Both the position numbers and the translations under genes were made by a program. The notes beneath the pieces are model-generated. The model ran no database searches, was not told the DNA's origin, and saw nothing but the letters and a program-made list of their open reading frames with translations. Positions 1 to 9,002 of a stretch of DNA of 64,000 nt are shown piece after piece. How positions within the stretch are numbered: the first letter of the stretch is position 1; each line of letters starts with the position of its first letter. The stretch is from BJGV01 sp003230615 (GTDB taxonomy: Bacteria; Pseudomonadota; Gammaproteobacteria; Burkholderiales; Nitrosomonadaceae): NCBI GenBank assembly GCA_963663215.1, contig OY760140.1, positions 1,116,001 to 1,180,000 on the forward strand, written 5' to 3'.

Positions 1-545
1 CTGCCACCATGATGAATAAGGGTCTAGAGCTAATAGAGGCACGTTGGTTATTTAATGCTACACCAGAGCAAATCCAAGTGGTGATTCATCCACAAAGCGT
101 AATTCATTCCATGGTTGAATATGTTGATGGCTCAGTACTAGCACAACTTGGTAATCCAGACATGCGCACCCCAATTGCTCATGCCCTGGCATATCCAGAG
201 CGTATCGAATGTGGTGTAACACCTCTTGATATTTTCAAAGTCGCACAACTGGATTTTGAAATACCAAACCTCACAAAGTTTCCCTGTTTGGGACTCGCCT
301 ATAATGCGCTAGAAGCTGGCGGCAGTGCACCTACAATACTTAATGCTGCAAATGAAGTAGCAGTAGAATCATTCCTAAAATCCAGGATACCCTTTACAAC
401 GATTCCATCTATGATTAAACAAGTTATGCAAGCAGTCGACCACAAAGATATCTTTACGCTTGACGATGTGCTGGCAGCCGATAACATGGCGCGCGAAGCT
501 GCGTATGAATGGCTGGACACGAAAAACACCGATTCGAGAAAATAG
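1..545 (+). CDS. dxr: 1-deoxy-D-xylulose 5-phosphate reductoisomerase, 3' part
   Basis: Makes 2-C-methyl-D-erythritol 4-phosphate in the non-mevalonate isoprenoid pathway, in the cytoplasm. Only the C-terminal half is present: the frame is open from position 3, and the first residues read ATMMNKGLE, the conserved stretch just after the catalytic centre of DXR. The first ATG, at position 9, is internal and not the start. Further family marks are VIHPQSVIHSMVEY, LGNPDMRTPIAHAL and NAANEVAV. The frame ends with TAG at 543-545. It lies upstream of rseP and bamA, the usual proteobacterial order, but separated from rseP by about 235 non-coding bases, a wider gap than is common. Identity is certain; the N-terminal half lies outside the window. 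Confidence 0.97.
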   Translation, partial: ATMMNKGLELIEARWLFNATPEQIQVVIHPQSVIHSMVEYVDGSVLAQLGNPDMRTPIAHALAYPERIECGVTPLDIFKVAQLDFEIPNLTKFPCLGLAYNALEAGGSAPTILNAANEVAVESFLKSRIPFTTIPSMIKQVMQAVDHKDIFTLDDVLAADNMAREAAYEWLDTKNTDSRK

Positions 546-779
546 CTACGATGTTGCTTTGCTACTTTGTACGATGTTACCTATGTATCAATTTGTATAC
601 TCATATCTGCCAGTAGATTATTGGAACTGCGTGTCGTCATATCTCATCTGGTGCCAATCTGATCGCTTACTCCCAAATTGTAATCTCCTAATCTATCCTA
701 ACGATATGCGTGAAATTACATCATCTATTTTCTTTATTGAAACTTATCGTGTTCTAAAATTCCAGACCATAAAACCGGT

Positions 780-2147
780 ATGACACTCCTTTTTACAATA
801 ATTGCTTTCGTCTTCGCTTTGAGCCTGCTAATCGTATTCCACGAATTTGGCCATTACTTGATAGCACGTTTGTATAATGTAAAAGTATTGCGTTTCTCAA
901 TAGGATTTGGTAGGCCTTTAATAAAAAAATATTGGGGAAGAGATCAGACTGAATGGGTCATAGCAGCTCTCCCTATTGGTGGTTATGTGAAGATGCTAGA
1001 TGAACGTGAAGGTGAAGTTGCCCCTGAAGATTTAACACGCTCGTTTAATCGTAAGCCTGTTGCACATCGCTTCGCTATCGTTTCAGCTGGACCAATTGCG
1101 AACTTTCTGCTGGCTATTCTGCTTTATTGGTTACTTTTCATGCATGGTTTCAGCGGCATGAAACCAGTACTAGGACCAATCATTCCAGAAACACCTGCTG
1201 CAATGGCAGCTTTTGAGTCGGGTGAAACCATAGTAAAAATTGGGTCTGAACCCATACTAACCTGGCAAGATGCTCGCTGGATCCTGCTAGCTCGGGCAAT
1301 AGAGAGATCTCCTAATTTAATCGTGGAGACCCTTAACCAAGACGGGCAAGTTTTCTGGCGAAGAATGGACTTAAGTAAAATAAGTGCTGATGATTTAGAT
1401 GCCGACTTTCTAAAAAAAATCGGCCTAAACATCTACCAACCAGAAATAAAACCAGTGATTGCTCAAGTAATAAAAAATGGTGCAGGTGATCGCGCTGGTT
1501 TACTTCCCAATGATGAAATTCTATTTGTAAACAGAGTAAAAACAGTATGGTGGAAAGATTTAGTACGGCAGATACGGGATAATCCAGAACAACTATTAGT
1601 AATGGAAATCCAACGTGGAAACACTAAAGTTAGTTTGAACGTAACTCCTGATGTAGCTATTGAGAATGGTGAACAAATTGGCAAAATAGAGGTTGGGCCA
1701 AAAATTGACCGTTCCAGGTTAGAAAATTTATTGGTCGAGGTTAGCTACCCAGCAGGAACAGCCATGATCAGGGCAATAGTTAAAACTTGGGAAACATCAG
1801 TGTTTACGTTGCAAATGATATGGAAAATGGTGATGGGAGAAGTTTCGTGGAAAAATGTGAGCGGACCCATAACAATCGCTGATTATGCCGGTAAATCGGC
1901 ACAGATGGGAATCGCCTCTTATCTAGGGTTTCTCGCACTTATCAGTATAAGTCTAGGAGTGCTGAATTTGTTGCCTATCCCCTTATTAGATGGCGGGCAT
2001 TTGATGTATTATGTGATTGAAATCATTAAAGGTAGTCCACCTTCTGCAAAAGCCATGGAGATTGGACAACAGCTAGGGATGGTGCTGTTGTTTACTCTGA
2101 TGGCTTTTGCAGTATATAACGATATCAATCGGTTCATCTCTAGTTAA
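780..2147 (+). CDS. rseP: RseP-type site-2 intramembrane zinc metalloprotease
   Basis: Inner-membrane protease that makes the second cut in anti-sigma factors during the envelope stress response and clears signal-peptide remnants. 455 residues, normal family length. The zinc motif HEFGH is at residues 21-25 in the first membrane helix, and the second active-site motif LDG is at about 403-405 in a C-terminal helix (LLPIPLLDGGH). The periplasmic region between them should hold the PDZ domains; NGAGDRAGLLPNDEIL matches a PDZ ligand-binding stretch. ATG at 780 has no strong ribosome-binding site but gives the expected N-terminus. It ends four bases before bamA, so the two are surely co-transcribed. 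A DegS-like protease that could act upstream in the same cascade is encoded at 61.3 kb. Confidence 0.96.
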   Translation: MTLLFTIIAFVFALSLLIVFHEFGHYLIARLYNVKVLRFSIGFGRPLIKKYWGRDQTEWVIAALPIGGYVKMLDEREGEVAPEDLTRSFNRKPVAHRFAIVSAGPIANFLLAILLYWLLFMHGFSGMKPVLGPIIPETPAAMAAFESGETIVKIGSEPILTWQDARWILLARAIERSPNLIVETLNQDGQVFWRRMDLSKISADDLDADFLKKIGLNIYQPEIKPVIAQVIKNGAGDRAGLLPNDEILFVNRVKTVWWKDLVRQIRDNPEQLLVMEIQRGNTKVSLNVTPDVAIENGEQIGKIEVGPKIDRSRLENLLVEVSYPAGTAMIRAIVKTWETSVFTLQMIWKMVMGEVSWKNVSGPITIADYAGKSAQMGIASYLGFLALISISLGVLNLLPIPLLDGGHLMYYVIEIIKGSPPSAKAMEIGQQLGMVLLFTLMAFAVYNDINRFISS

Positions 2148-2150
2148 AGA

Positions 2151-4433
2151 ATGAAAATCAAGGGTCTTGCTGCGCTTATCTTTTTCTTCTTCTCCTCATT
2201 CTTATGGGCGGTAGAGCCATTCGTAATTAAAGATATCCGAGTCGAGGGTATACAACGGACTGATGCAGGAACTGTATTCAGTTACCTGCCGGTAAAGGTT
2301 GGCGACACACTAGATGACAAAAAGGCTGCAGATGCTATTAAGGCTCTTTTCTCTACCGGTTTTTTTAAAGATGTACGACTAGAGTCTCAAAATGGCGTCC
2401 TTCTAGTTATAGTAGTAGAGCGCCCCGCTATTGCCGAAATTAGCATTGTAGGTGTAAGTGAATTTGAACCAAAAAAGCTAAAAGATGGATTGAGTCGGGA
2501 CGGTCTGGCCGTATCACGTATCTTTAATCGCTCGGTGCTAGAAAAAGCTGAACAGAAATTGAAGCTAAGTTATATTAGTAAAGGAAGATATGCGGTAAAA
2601 ATTACGACCACAATCACACCTCTTGAACGTAATCGTGTTGGTCTCAACTTTAATATTGACGAAGGTGAAGTTGCAAAAATTCGTAAGATAAACATCATCG
2701 GGAACAATTCATTTAGAGAGAGAGCATTGGTGGGTGAATTTACTCTCAGAACTCCCGGCCTTTTAACTTGGTTTACCAAGGATGACCAATACTCAAAACA
2801 GAAACTATCCGCAGACTTGGAAACATTGCGCTCCTATTATCTTGACCGGGGCTTCCTAGAATTTACTATTGACTCTACCCAGGTTTCCGTCACGCCTGAT
2901 ATGATGGATATTTACATTACGATAAATATTATTGAGGGTCCCCAGTACAATATTTCTGAGATCAAGCTAGCAGGCGAAATGCCAGTGCCTGAGGAGGAGT
3001 TACGGAAACTTGTCCTAATTGGAGCTGGTGATGTGTTCTCGCGTAAGAAACTGACTGAGTCAGTAAAGCTCATTACAGACCGATTGGGTGATGATGGCTA
3101 CGGGTTCGCTAATATAAATGCATCGCCAGAACTAGATAAGGAGAAACAACAAGTAAGTTTTACTTTTTATATTGATCCTGGCCGAAGGGTTTACGTAAGA
3201 CGCATTACTATATCTGGCAATACCCGCACACGTGACGAAGTAATACGTCGGGAAATACGCCAACTTGAGGGTTCCTGGTATTCAACTACCAACATGAAAC
3301 GCTCCAAGCAGCGTATAGACAAGCTACAGTATTTCTCTGCTGTTAATGTAGAAACACCAGCAGTCAACGATGCCACAGATAAGATTGACGTAAAAATAGA
3401 TGTTAAAGAAAGGCCCACTGGTAATTTAATGTTTGGGCTGGGATTTTCCCAACAAGAGGGCATAATATTAACTGGGAATATTTCTCAGAAAAATATATTT
3501 GGCACGGGGAAATTTGTTTCCCTAATAGCTAATACTGGTGCAGTTAGAAAAGTATTCTCTATATCGTATACCGATCCTTATTTTACTATTGATGGAATAA
3601 CTGCAGGAACAGATATTTATCGGCGTAGCCTCAATACCAATAACCTGGGTGGCGTATCCGACATTAAGGTTATCGCTACCGGTGCCCGTTTTCGTTTCGG
3701 TTTACCAGTTAATGAAACAGACTCCGCCTTTTTTGGGATTGGCGGCGAATTGAACGACCAGGATTTGTCTCCCCTAAGTCCGGCACGTACCCGAAATTTT
3801 GTAAGAGACTTTGGAAATCCAACTATCAATGTTCCAGTAACTGTTAGATGGCAACGTGATGTCCGCAACAGTGGTATTTGGCCAACTGATGGTCATATAC
3901 AGAGGGTATTTGCCGAAGTAGGTTTGCCGGCGGGGGATCTCAAATACTTCAAGCTAAATTATGAGCTCCAGTTCTACTATCCTATTACAGATTATTTTAC
4001 CCTTAGGCTAAATGGGAAACTGGGATATGGTGATGGCTATACAGGAGACAATTTGCCTTTCTTTAAAAACTTCTTTGCTGGTGGCAATCGCACTGTACGT
4101 GGCTACCGAGTCAGTTCGCTAGGCCCACGTGATATTTCCTTCAGAGCGCTCGGCGGTAATTATCTTACAGTCGGCAGCGTGGAAATACTATTCCCAATGC
4201 CTGGCCTAGAAAATGATAGGTCGGTACGGTTAGGCGGGTTTTTAGATGCTGGTACGGTATGGGGTCCCAATGGACTCTTTCCAGATAGTGAAGGCATGCG
4301 TTATGCAGCTGGGGTCTCTGCTGCCTGGGTTTCCCCTATGGGGCCTCTTAAAGTTAGCATAGCATATCCACTCAATGACGACGAAAATGACAGAACACAA
4401 CCATTTCAATTTCAATTTGGACAGCAGTTCTAA
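2151..4433 (+). CDS. bamA: Outer membrane protein assembly factor BamA
   Basis: Core of the BAM complex that folds and inserts beta-barrel proteins into the outer membrane. 760 residues. An N-terminal signal peptide ends near residue 20 (FLWA/VE), followed by five POTRA domains up to about residue 420 and a 16-strand barrel. The barrel contains GGNRTVRGYR, the conserved VRGY/F loop motif, and the chain ends in phenylalanine, as BAM substrates do. It follows rseP by 3 bp. In most beta- and gammaproteobacteria skp and lpxD follow; here the next gene is fabZ, 78 bp away. The presence of BamA shows that the cell keeps an outer membrane even if its lipid A genes are gone. Confidence 0.97.
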   Translation: MKIKGLAALIFFFFSSFLWAVEPFVIKDIRVEGIQRTDAGTVFSYLPVKVGDTLDDKKAADAIKALFSTGFFKDVRLESQNGVLLVIVVERPAIAEISIVGVSEFEPKKLKDGLSRDGLAVSRIFNRSVLEKAEQKLKLSYISKGRYAVKITTTITPLERNRVGLNFNIDEGEVAKIRKINIIGNNSFRERALVGEFTLRTPGLLTWFTKDDQYSKQKLSADLETLRSYYLDRGFLEFTIDSTQVSVTPDMMDIYITINIIEGPQYNISEIKLAGEMPVPEEELRKLVLIGAGDVFSRKKLTESVKLITDRLGDDGYGFANINASPELDKEKQQVSFTFYIDPGRRVYVRRITISGNTRTRDEVIRREIRQLEGSWYSTTNMKRSKQRIDKLQYFSAVNVETPAVNDATDKIDVKIDVKERPTGNLMFGLGFSQQEGIILTGNISQKNIFGTGKFVSLIANTGAVRKVFSISYTDPYFTIDGITAGTDIYRRSLNTNNLGGVSDIKVIATGARFRFGLPVNETDSAFFGIGGELNDQDLSPLSPARTRNFVRDFGNPTINVPVTVRWQRDVRNSGIWPTDGHIQRVFAEVGLPAGDLKYFKLNYELQFYYPITDYFTLRLNGKLGYGDGYTGDNLPFFKNFFAGGNRTVRGYRVSSLGPRDISFRALGGNYLTVGSVEILFPMPGLENDRSVRLGGFLDAGTVWGPNGLFPDSEGMRYAAGVSAAWVSPMGPLKVSIAYPLNDDENDRTQPFQFQFGQQF

Positions 4434-4450
4434 ACTTAGGGGTGATTGTC

Positions 4451-4474
4451 GGAAGGAACAAATAGGTTCCTTCC
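4451..4474. terminator. Perfect hairpin between bamA and fabZ
   Basis: Inverted repeat GGAAGGAAC / GTTCCTTCC, a 9-bp stem with a 6-base loop, starting 17 bases after the bamA stop. No T-run follows, so it is more likely an mRNA-stabilising or attenuating hairpin than a classic Rho-independent terminator. It sits exactly where skp and lpxD would be expected. Confidence 0.45.
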
Positions 4475-4511
4475 ACGAAGATGATATTCGGGACCTAAAG
4501 GGAGAAAAATC

Positions 4512-4955
4512 GTGAGCACTATGGATATCCATGAAATCTTGAAGTACCTTCCACATCGCTACCCTTTCCTACTTGTGGATCGGGTGCTTTCTTGCGAATC
4601 TGGTAAAGAAATCGTTGCACTTAAAAATGTAACCATTAATGAGCCTTTCTTTTCTGGTCATTTCCCCCATCATCCTATTATGCCTGGTGTACTTATTATT
4701 GAAGCACTGGCACAAGCTGCTGCGCTTTTAACACTTAAAACAGCTAATTTAAAAGTTGATAGCGACTCAGTTTATTATTTTGTTGGCATAGATCAGGCTC
4801 GTTTTAAAAAACCCGTGTATGCAGGTGACCAGCTGATACTAAAAGTAGCGATAGCAAGACAATTAAAAGGGGTCTGGAAGTATTCTGCTCGAGCTGAAGT
4901 AGATGATAAGCTAGTTACCGAAGCTAAGTTGATGTGCACAATGCGAGGCATATAA
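4512..4955 (+). CDS. fabZ: 3-hydroxyacyl-[acyl-carrier-protein] dehydratase FabZ
   Basis: Dehydrates 3-hydroxyacyl-ACP in fatty acid elongation; a cytoplasmic hot-dog-fold enzyme. 147 residues. The catalytic His (about residue 50, in GHFPHHPIMPGV) and Glu (about 64, in IIEALAQ) are present. The GTG at 4512 is preceded by GGAG at 4501-4504 with 7-base spacing; ATG at 4521 is an alternative start that would remove three residues. FabZ normally sits between lpxD and lpxA because it competes with LpxC/LpxA for hydroxyacyl-ACP. Here both lpx neighbours are absent while fabZ is intact, as expected if only lipid A synthesis was lost. Confidence 0.96.
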   Translation: MSTMDIHEILKYLPHRYPFLLVDRVLSCESGKEIVALKNVTINEPFFSGHFPHHPIMPGVLIIEALAQAAALLTLKTANLKVDSDSVYYFVGIDQARFKKPVYAGDQLILKVAIARQLKGVWKYSARAEVDDKLVTEAKLMCTMRGI

Positions 4956-5238
4956 AAGTCCCTAATACAACTAATCTACTTACTGCTACCCTTGGCATAA
5001 TGTTGTAACAAGATAAAGACTCTAAACTAGAGAGGCATAGTGCCTGTGTTGCTCTTATCTCTGGAGAGTTTTAGTAGTATAACTTATAGAAACTCATTGC
5101 TAATTACAATATATCATTGTGAATTCACATCTCTACAGTTAAGATCTTTGACCACTTACTTAAGAATTTATTTTCTCTCAAAAACTATTCTCCCTATACC
5201 TAGTTTTCTTCTTACCGATTAAGAACGAAAATTAAAGA
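4956..5238. other. Non-coding gap where lpxA and lpxB are expected
   Basis: 283 bases between fabZ and rnhB. I find no coding sequence, no LpxA-like hexapeptide repeats and no LpxB remnant in either strand. A 60-codon open frame lies here but has no recognisable sequence or ribosome-binding site. Confidence 0.6.
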
Positions 5239-5829
5239 ATGTCTAATTTATGGTTTAACTTGATCTGTGGTGTAGACGAGTCCGGCAGAGGACCGTTGGC
5301 GGGGCCAGTATTTGCTGCTTGTGTTGTGCTTAATCCAGCCTACAAAATTGAAGGGCTATCAGACTCAAAAAAACTTAGTGAAAAAAAACGAAATGTACTA
5401 ACCCATATCATCAGAACACATTCATTGGCTTGGGCAATAGCCTCTGCATCAGTAGAAGAGATTAATCAGTTGAATATTCTTCAAGCAAGCTTGCTAGCGA
5501 TGAAGCGAGCAGTTGAAAGCCTGCCCTTTGCACCTGATAAAGTGCTGGTAGATGGAAGCCATAGCCCTCGTTTAAACCTTCCAGTACATACTATCGTCAA
5601 AGGTGATAGCTTGGTTCCAGAGATTTCTGCTGCTTCTATTCTGGCCAAAACAGCACGCGATGCAGAAATGTTGACATTACATAAAAGTTTCCCAAATTAT
5701 GGCTTCGACCAACACAAGGGCTACCCAACGAAAAAGCATATTGCAGCATTACAGATGCATGGGATATCGGCAGTACATCGGAGTAGCTTTTCACCTGTAC
5801 GAAAGTTGATATTGTATGGTCGTACTTGA
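5239..5829 (+). CDS. rnhB: Ribonuclease HII
   Basis: Removes misincorporated ribonucleotides and RNA from RNA-DNA hybrids. 196 residues, normal length. The motif DESGRGPLAG supplies catalytic Asp13 and Glu14; further acidic residues are Asp105 (VDGSH) and Asp123 (KGD). In the usual operon rnhB follows lpxB and is the last gene of the bamA-lpx block; here it stands 283 bp after fabZ. It converges with suhB, with 17 bp between the stop codons. Confidence 0.96.
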   Translation: MSNLWFNLICGVDESGRGPLAGPVFAACVVLNPAYKIEGLSDSKKLSEKKRNVLTHIIRTHSLAWAIASASVEEINQLNILQASLLAMKRAVESLPFAPDKVLVDGSHSPRLNLPVHTIVKGDSLVPEISAASILAKTARDAEMLTLHKSFPNYGFDQHKGYPTKKHIAALQMHGISAVHRSSFSPVRKLILYGRT

Positions 5830-5846
5830 AGAACAGAACTTTCACT

Positions 5847-6653
5847 TCAGGCCATTAATTCCTTGGTCAAATGGGGAGCAATCACTTGCAAAAGTTGCCC
5901 GAATATTTTCGGGTTTCCAGCGACAATGTGTCCACTCTGAAAATAGGCATCATCGCCTTTCAGGTCCCCCACAAGCCCGCCTGCTTCTGTAATGAGTAGA
6001 CAGCCAGCTGCAATATCCCACGGCGATAAATTTAACTCCCAGAAACCATCGTAGCGCCCGGCAGCAACATAAGCTAAGTCCAAAGCAGCAGAGCCAGGGC
6101 GGCGAATGCCAGAAACCTTGGGCATAATGTCCTTGAGCACGGCAAGGTATGCATTCATATGCGAAAACTCACGAAAAGGAAAGCCAGTACCTATAAGGCA
6201 ATCAGAAAGTTGACTACGTTTGCTTACACGCAAACGGTGATCGTTAAGATAAGCTCCACGTCCGCGACTAGCAGTAAATAACTCATTTCCAGAGGGGTCA
6301 TATACTACTGCTTGGGTCAATACACCTCTGTGCTTTAACGCGATAGAAACTGCATACTGGGGAAAACCATGGAGAAAATTGGTAGTACCATCAAGTGGAT
6401 CGATAATCCATTGGTAGTCAGACTTGCTTGGGTCACCTCGTGCTCCACTTTCTTCTGCTAAAATGGAATGGTTGGGATATGCTTCTAGTAGAACATTAAT
6501 AATGGCGTCTTCTGCTGTACTATCCACCTCACTTACGAAATCATTATGTGCTTTGCGCGAAACCTGCAATAAATCAAGATCCTGTGTAGCTCGGTTGATT
6601 ATTCTGCCGGCGCGACGTGCAGCCTTTACTGCAATGTTAAGCATAGGATGCAT
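5847..6653 (-). CDS. suhB: Inositol monophosphatase family protein SuhB
   Basis: Mg-dependent inositol-1-phosphatase family; in enterobacteria SuhB also acts as a ribosomal RNA transcription antitermination factor. 268 residues from the ATG at 6653, which gives the family N-terminus MHPMLNIAVKAARRAG; the frame is open further upstream, but that extension is not conserved-looking. Metal-binding motifs EVDSTAEDAI, WIIDPLDGTTNF and SPWDIAAG are all present. Divergent from trmJ with 52 bp between the starts, a common betaproteobacterial pair. Confidence 0.94.
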   Translation of the reverse strand: MHPMLNIAVKAARRAGRIINRATQDLDLLQVSRKAHNDFVSEVDSTAEDAIINVLLEAYPNHSILAEESGARGDPSKSDYQWIIDPLDGTTNFLHGFPQYAVSIALKHRGVLTQAVVYDPSGNELFTASRGRGAYLNDHRLRVSKRSQLSDCLIGTGFPFREFSHMNAYLAVLKDIMPKVSGIRRPGSAALDLAYVAAGRYDGFWELNLSPWDIAAGCLLITEAGGLVGDLKGDDAYFQSGHIVAGNPKIFGQLLQVIAPHLTKELMA

Positions 6654-6705
6654 ATTATTAGTCCTAAAAATGAGTTTGAGTAATTCATGAAAATGGCATT
6701 CTAAT

Positions 6706-7431
6706 ATGAATCCCCTGTGCCCGCTTGATAACATCCGCGTGGTATTGAGTCATCCCAGCCATCCCGGTAATATAGGTGCAACGGCACGCGCTATGAAAAC
6801 AATGGGTTTGGAGTCACTCTATCTAGTGAATCCAAGGTTGTTCCCTAACAAGGAAGCTGAGACACGAGCCGCTGGTGCCTGGGATGTATTGAACAATACT
6901 AAGGTCTGCGCAAATCTTGACGAAGCTTTAAACGGTACCGTTCTCGCGGCTGCAGTCACAGCCCGTCGGCGCAATCTTTCACATGATATATTTGATTCAA
7001 ATCAGGGCGCGCGAAAGTTGCTAGATCAAGCTAAGCAACTTCCAGTAGCACTCGTTTTTGGAACAGAAATGTCAGGTCTCACCTCGATGGAAGTAAGTAG
7101 GTGTCAGATTGTTGTGCATATTCCTGCCAATCCAGCATATTCTTCCCTCAATCTTGCCAGCGCAGTGCAGGTAATGGCGTACGAACTACGCATGGCGCTT
7201 TCAAAAACTGAACATCTTCCACAATCAGTAAGTGCGCCAGCCAGCTTTGATGAGATTGAATTATTTTACTGTCATTTGGAACAGACTATGATCAGCAGTG
7301 GTTTCCTTGATCCCAAGAACCCAAAACGATTAATGCAGCACATACGCCGCCTGTTCTCTCGGGCAAGATTAGAAAAGCAGGAAGTAAACATATTACGTGG
7401 AATTCTTAACTCTTTTGAAAAGCGTATATAA
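6706..7431 (+). CDS. trmJ: tRNA (cytidine/uridine-2'-O-)-methyltransferase TrmJ
   Basis: SPOUT-class methyltransferase that 2'-O-methylates the nucleotide at position 32 of certain tRNAs, using S-adenosylmethionine. 241 residues. Motif 1 is VVLSHPSHPGNIGATARAMK near the N-terminus, and the knotted cofactor site has LVFGTEMSGL and IPANPAYSSLNLASAVQV; this tyrosine-bearing loop fits TrmJ rather than TrmL. A helical tail of about 70 residues follows. The start at 6706 gives the expected N-terminus. Its promoter lies in the 52-bp gap shared with suhB. Confidence 0.93.
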   Translation: MNPLCPLDNIRVVLSHPSHPGNIGATARAMKTMGLESLYLVNPRLFPNKEAETRAAGAWDVLNNTKVCANLDEALNGTVLAAAVTARRRNLSHDIFDSNQGARKLLDQAKQLPVALVFGTEMSGLTSMEVSRCQIVVHIPANPAYSSLNLASAVQVMAYELRMALSKTEHLPQSVSAPASFDEIELFYCHLEQTMISSGFLDPKNPKRLMQHIRRLFSRARLEKQEVNILRGILNSFEKRI

Positions 7432-7558
7432 GAAAGTAGGCGGCAACAACACCCAGGAACAACTTAATAGCTTTCTTAAAGCTTTAGGTAACATAGTTCA
7501 AGATTTGAGACACATGAGTTCTGTGATGATTTAAGAGCTATAGTATTTTATTCGCTGT

Positions 7559-7696
7559 CTATAGCCAGATTACTGCCGGGAGAATGGTTACTACCAATAC
7601 ATATACCAACCACTGTAAGTTATTTCTGGCCAACACACCAACATAGTGCAGTATGATGATGATCGCCGCGATGAGTGCATACACAAAGAACCACAT
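7559..7696 (-). CDS. Small hydrophobic protein, 45 residues
   Basis: An open frame of 45 codons plus stop, preceded by AGGGGGAT about 5 bases upstream of the ATG at 7694-7696, a very good ribosome-binding site. The peptide has two hydrophobic stretches (about residues 3-22 and 30-45) joined by ARNNLQ, so it looks like a two-helix inner-membrane microprotein. I do not recognise a family. It points toward trmJ, whose stop lies 128 bases away on the other strand. The ribosome-binding site and membrane-like composition are the only support. Confidence 0.5.
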   Translation of the reverse strand: MWFFVYALIAAIIIILHYVGVLARNNLQWLVYVLVVTILPAVIWL

Positions 7697-8100
7697 CTTT
7701 ATCCCCCTATCAAATCAAGTTAAATTTTTCCTATAGCGTATAGCATACCCAAAATTATTATAGGCTATCATCAATTGTATTCATGATAGCTGAAACTCTG
7801 CTAGTAAGGAATATACCGCTCTTACTAACAAAACGAAATCTAATTTACATTACCTTCCATAAATCATGCCCGCAGCAGTCCAAATCTATACTGCCCGGCT
7901 AATCCAATTCGCTTTATTATTAAGGCCCCTATTAAAGACCAGCATGTATTCTGGCGCTCTCATTGAGGCATTCTCATCGAGCCCACTTGAATACTTAATA
8001 TGTTCAGATAACTTGTACATTTACGCGTAGAATAATCGGAGGGAAAGACCAGACGTCTTTCGATTCTCTAATTAAAAATATATGATAAAGGGGTAACAAA
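7697..8100. other. Non-coding stretch, nothing recognised
   Basis: 404 bases of AT-rich sequence between the small membrane frame and the small basic protein. No coding frame, tRNA or clear repeat was seen. It presumably holds divergent promoters for both small genes. Confidence 0.5.
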
Positions 8101-8259
8101 TTGGCACGGCCTAACTTTCAATACGAAAAACGCCAGAGGGATTTGGCAAAAAAGAAAAAACAAGAAGAAAAAAGACAACGTAAGCTAGAAAAAACAAATA
8201 CACAACCCAATAATAACCCTGAACAATCACCAAGTGTGACAGATACGGTTGATGCGTAA
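8101..8259 (+). CDS. Small basic conserved hypothetical protein, TTG start
   Basis: 52 residues, beginning ARPNFQYEKRQRDLAKKKK after the initiator, with a charged Lys/Arg/Glu-rich helix to about residue 31 and a polar Asn/Gln/Pro-rich tail. This N-terminal pattern recalls a small protein common in proteobacteria; its function is unknown to me. The start is TTG at 8101, supported by AAGGGG eight bases upstream; there is no in-frame ATG nearby. The charge suggests nucleic acid or ribosome contact, but that is inference. Confidence 0.75.
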   Translation: MARPNFQYEKRQRDLAKKKKQEEKRQRKLEKTNTQPNNNPEQSPSVTDTVDA

Positions 8260-8467
8260 AAGAGTGAATAAGTGATGCAATTTATGCAAAAATAAACTGC
8301 AAAAATATCTATGCTATAAATGATTAATGCGCATTATTAGTATGCTTACCGATAGTTTGAAGAAAGTACACTTTTGGCTACTGTATATTAAGACAATAAC
8401 TGCTTAATGCCCTACTTCTAACGGACAAATCCAGGTTAGCTCAACCTTGGACATAAAGAGGTAAATC

Positions 8468-8866
8468 ATGCCAGAGCAGATTATATCAACCGTTCCTCAA
8501 GATAACTTGGTCCGCTTAACGCACGTAATTTATGCGCTCCATGCTCTCAGCGTCGTAATGGGATTCATTGGGTCTGCGTTTATCATTACGGCCTTCCTTA
8601 CTGGCTGGCCATCGATCATTGCTGTCATTATAAACTACATAAAGCGAGGAGATGTCTACGGCACATACCTCGATTCCCATTTCGGCTGGCAAATACGTAC
8701 TTTCTGGTATGCGCTGTTGTGGATGACAATCGCTGTAATACTGTTCATGACGGTGATTGGCATCGTACTTGCCTACCTTATTACTGTTGGAGCTGGTATC
8801 TGGATACTCTATCGTATCATTCGTGGCTGGATTGCGCTTAATGGAGGTAGACCTATGCCAATCTAA
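8468..8866 (+). CDS. DUF4870-like integral membrane protein
   Basis: 132 residues with three to four hydrophobic helices (about 23-45, 70-95, 95-118). The pattern of an early helix followed by HFGWQIRTFWYALLW matches the DUF4870 / TIC20-like family of small inner-membrane proteins common in beta- and gammaproteobacteria; function unknown. The ATG at 8468 is preceded by AGAGG with suitable spacing. It stands alone, 208 bases after the small basic protein and convergent with hppA. Confidence 0.8.
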   Translation: MPEQIISTVPQDNLVRLTHVIYALHALSVVMGFIGSAFIITAFLTGWPSIIAVIINYIKRGDVYGTYLDSHFGWQIRTFWYALLWMTIAVILFMTVIGIVLAYLITVGAGIWILYRIIRGWIALNGGRPMPI

Positions 8867-9002
8867 TAGGGAAATTTAGTTTTTCGCTGCAATAAGTATA
8901 TAAGAAGACAAGCATATCTTTGCTGCGTATAAAGAATACCCAAGAAACAAATTACGACAGAGGTAATCCAGATTATTAAAATTTCCAATAGAAATAGGAA
9001 GC

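Noticed and set aside
460..783. 107-codon frame overlapping the end of dxr and the start of rseP
   Set aside because: Its 5' part lies inside dxr in another frame; the protein has no recognisable sequence and no ribosome-binding site.
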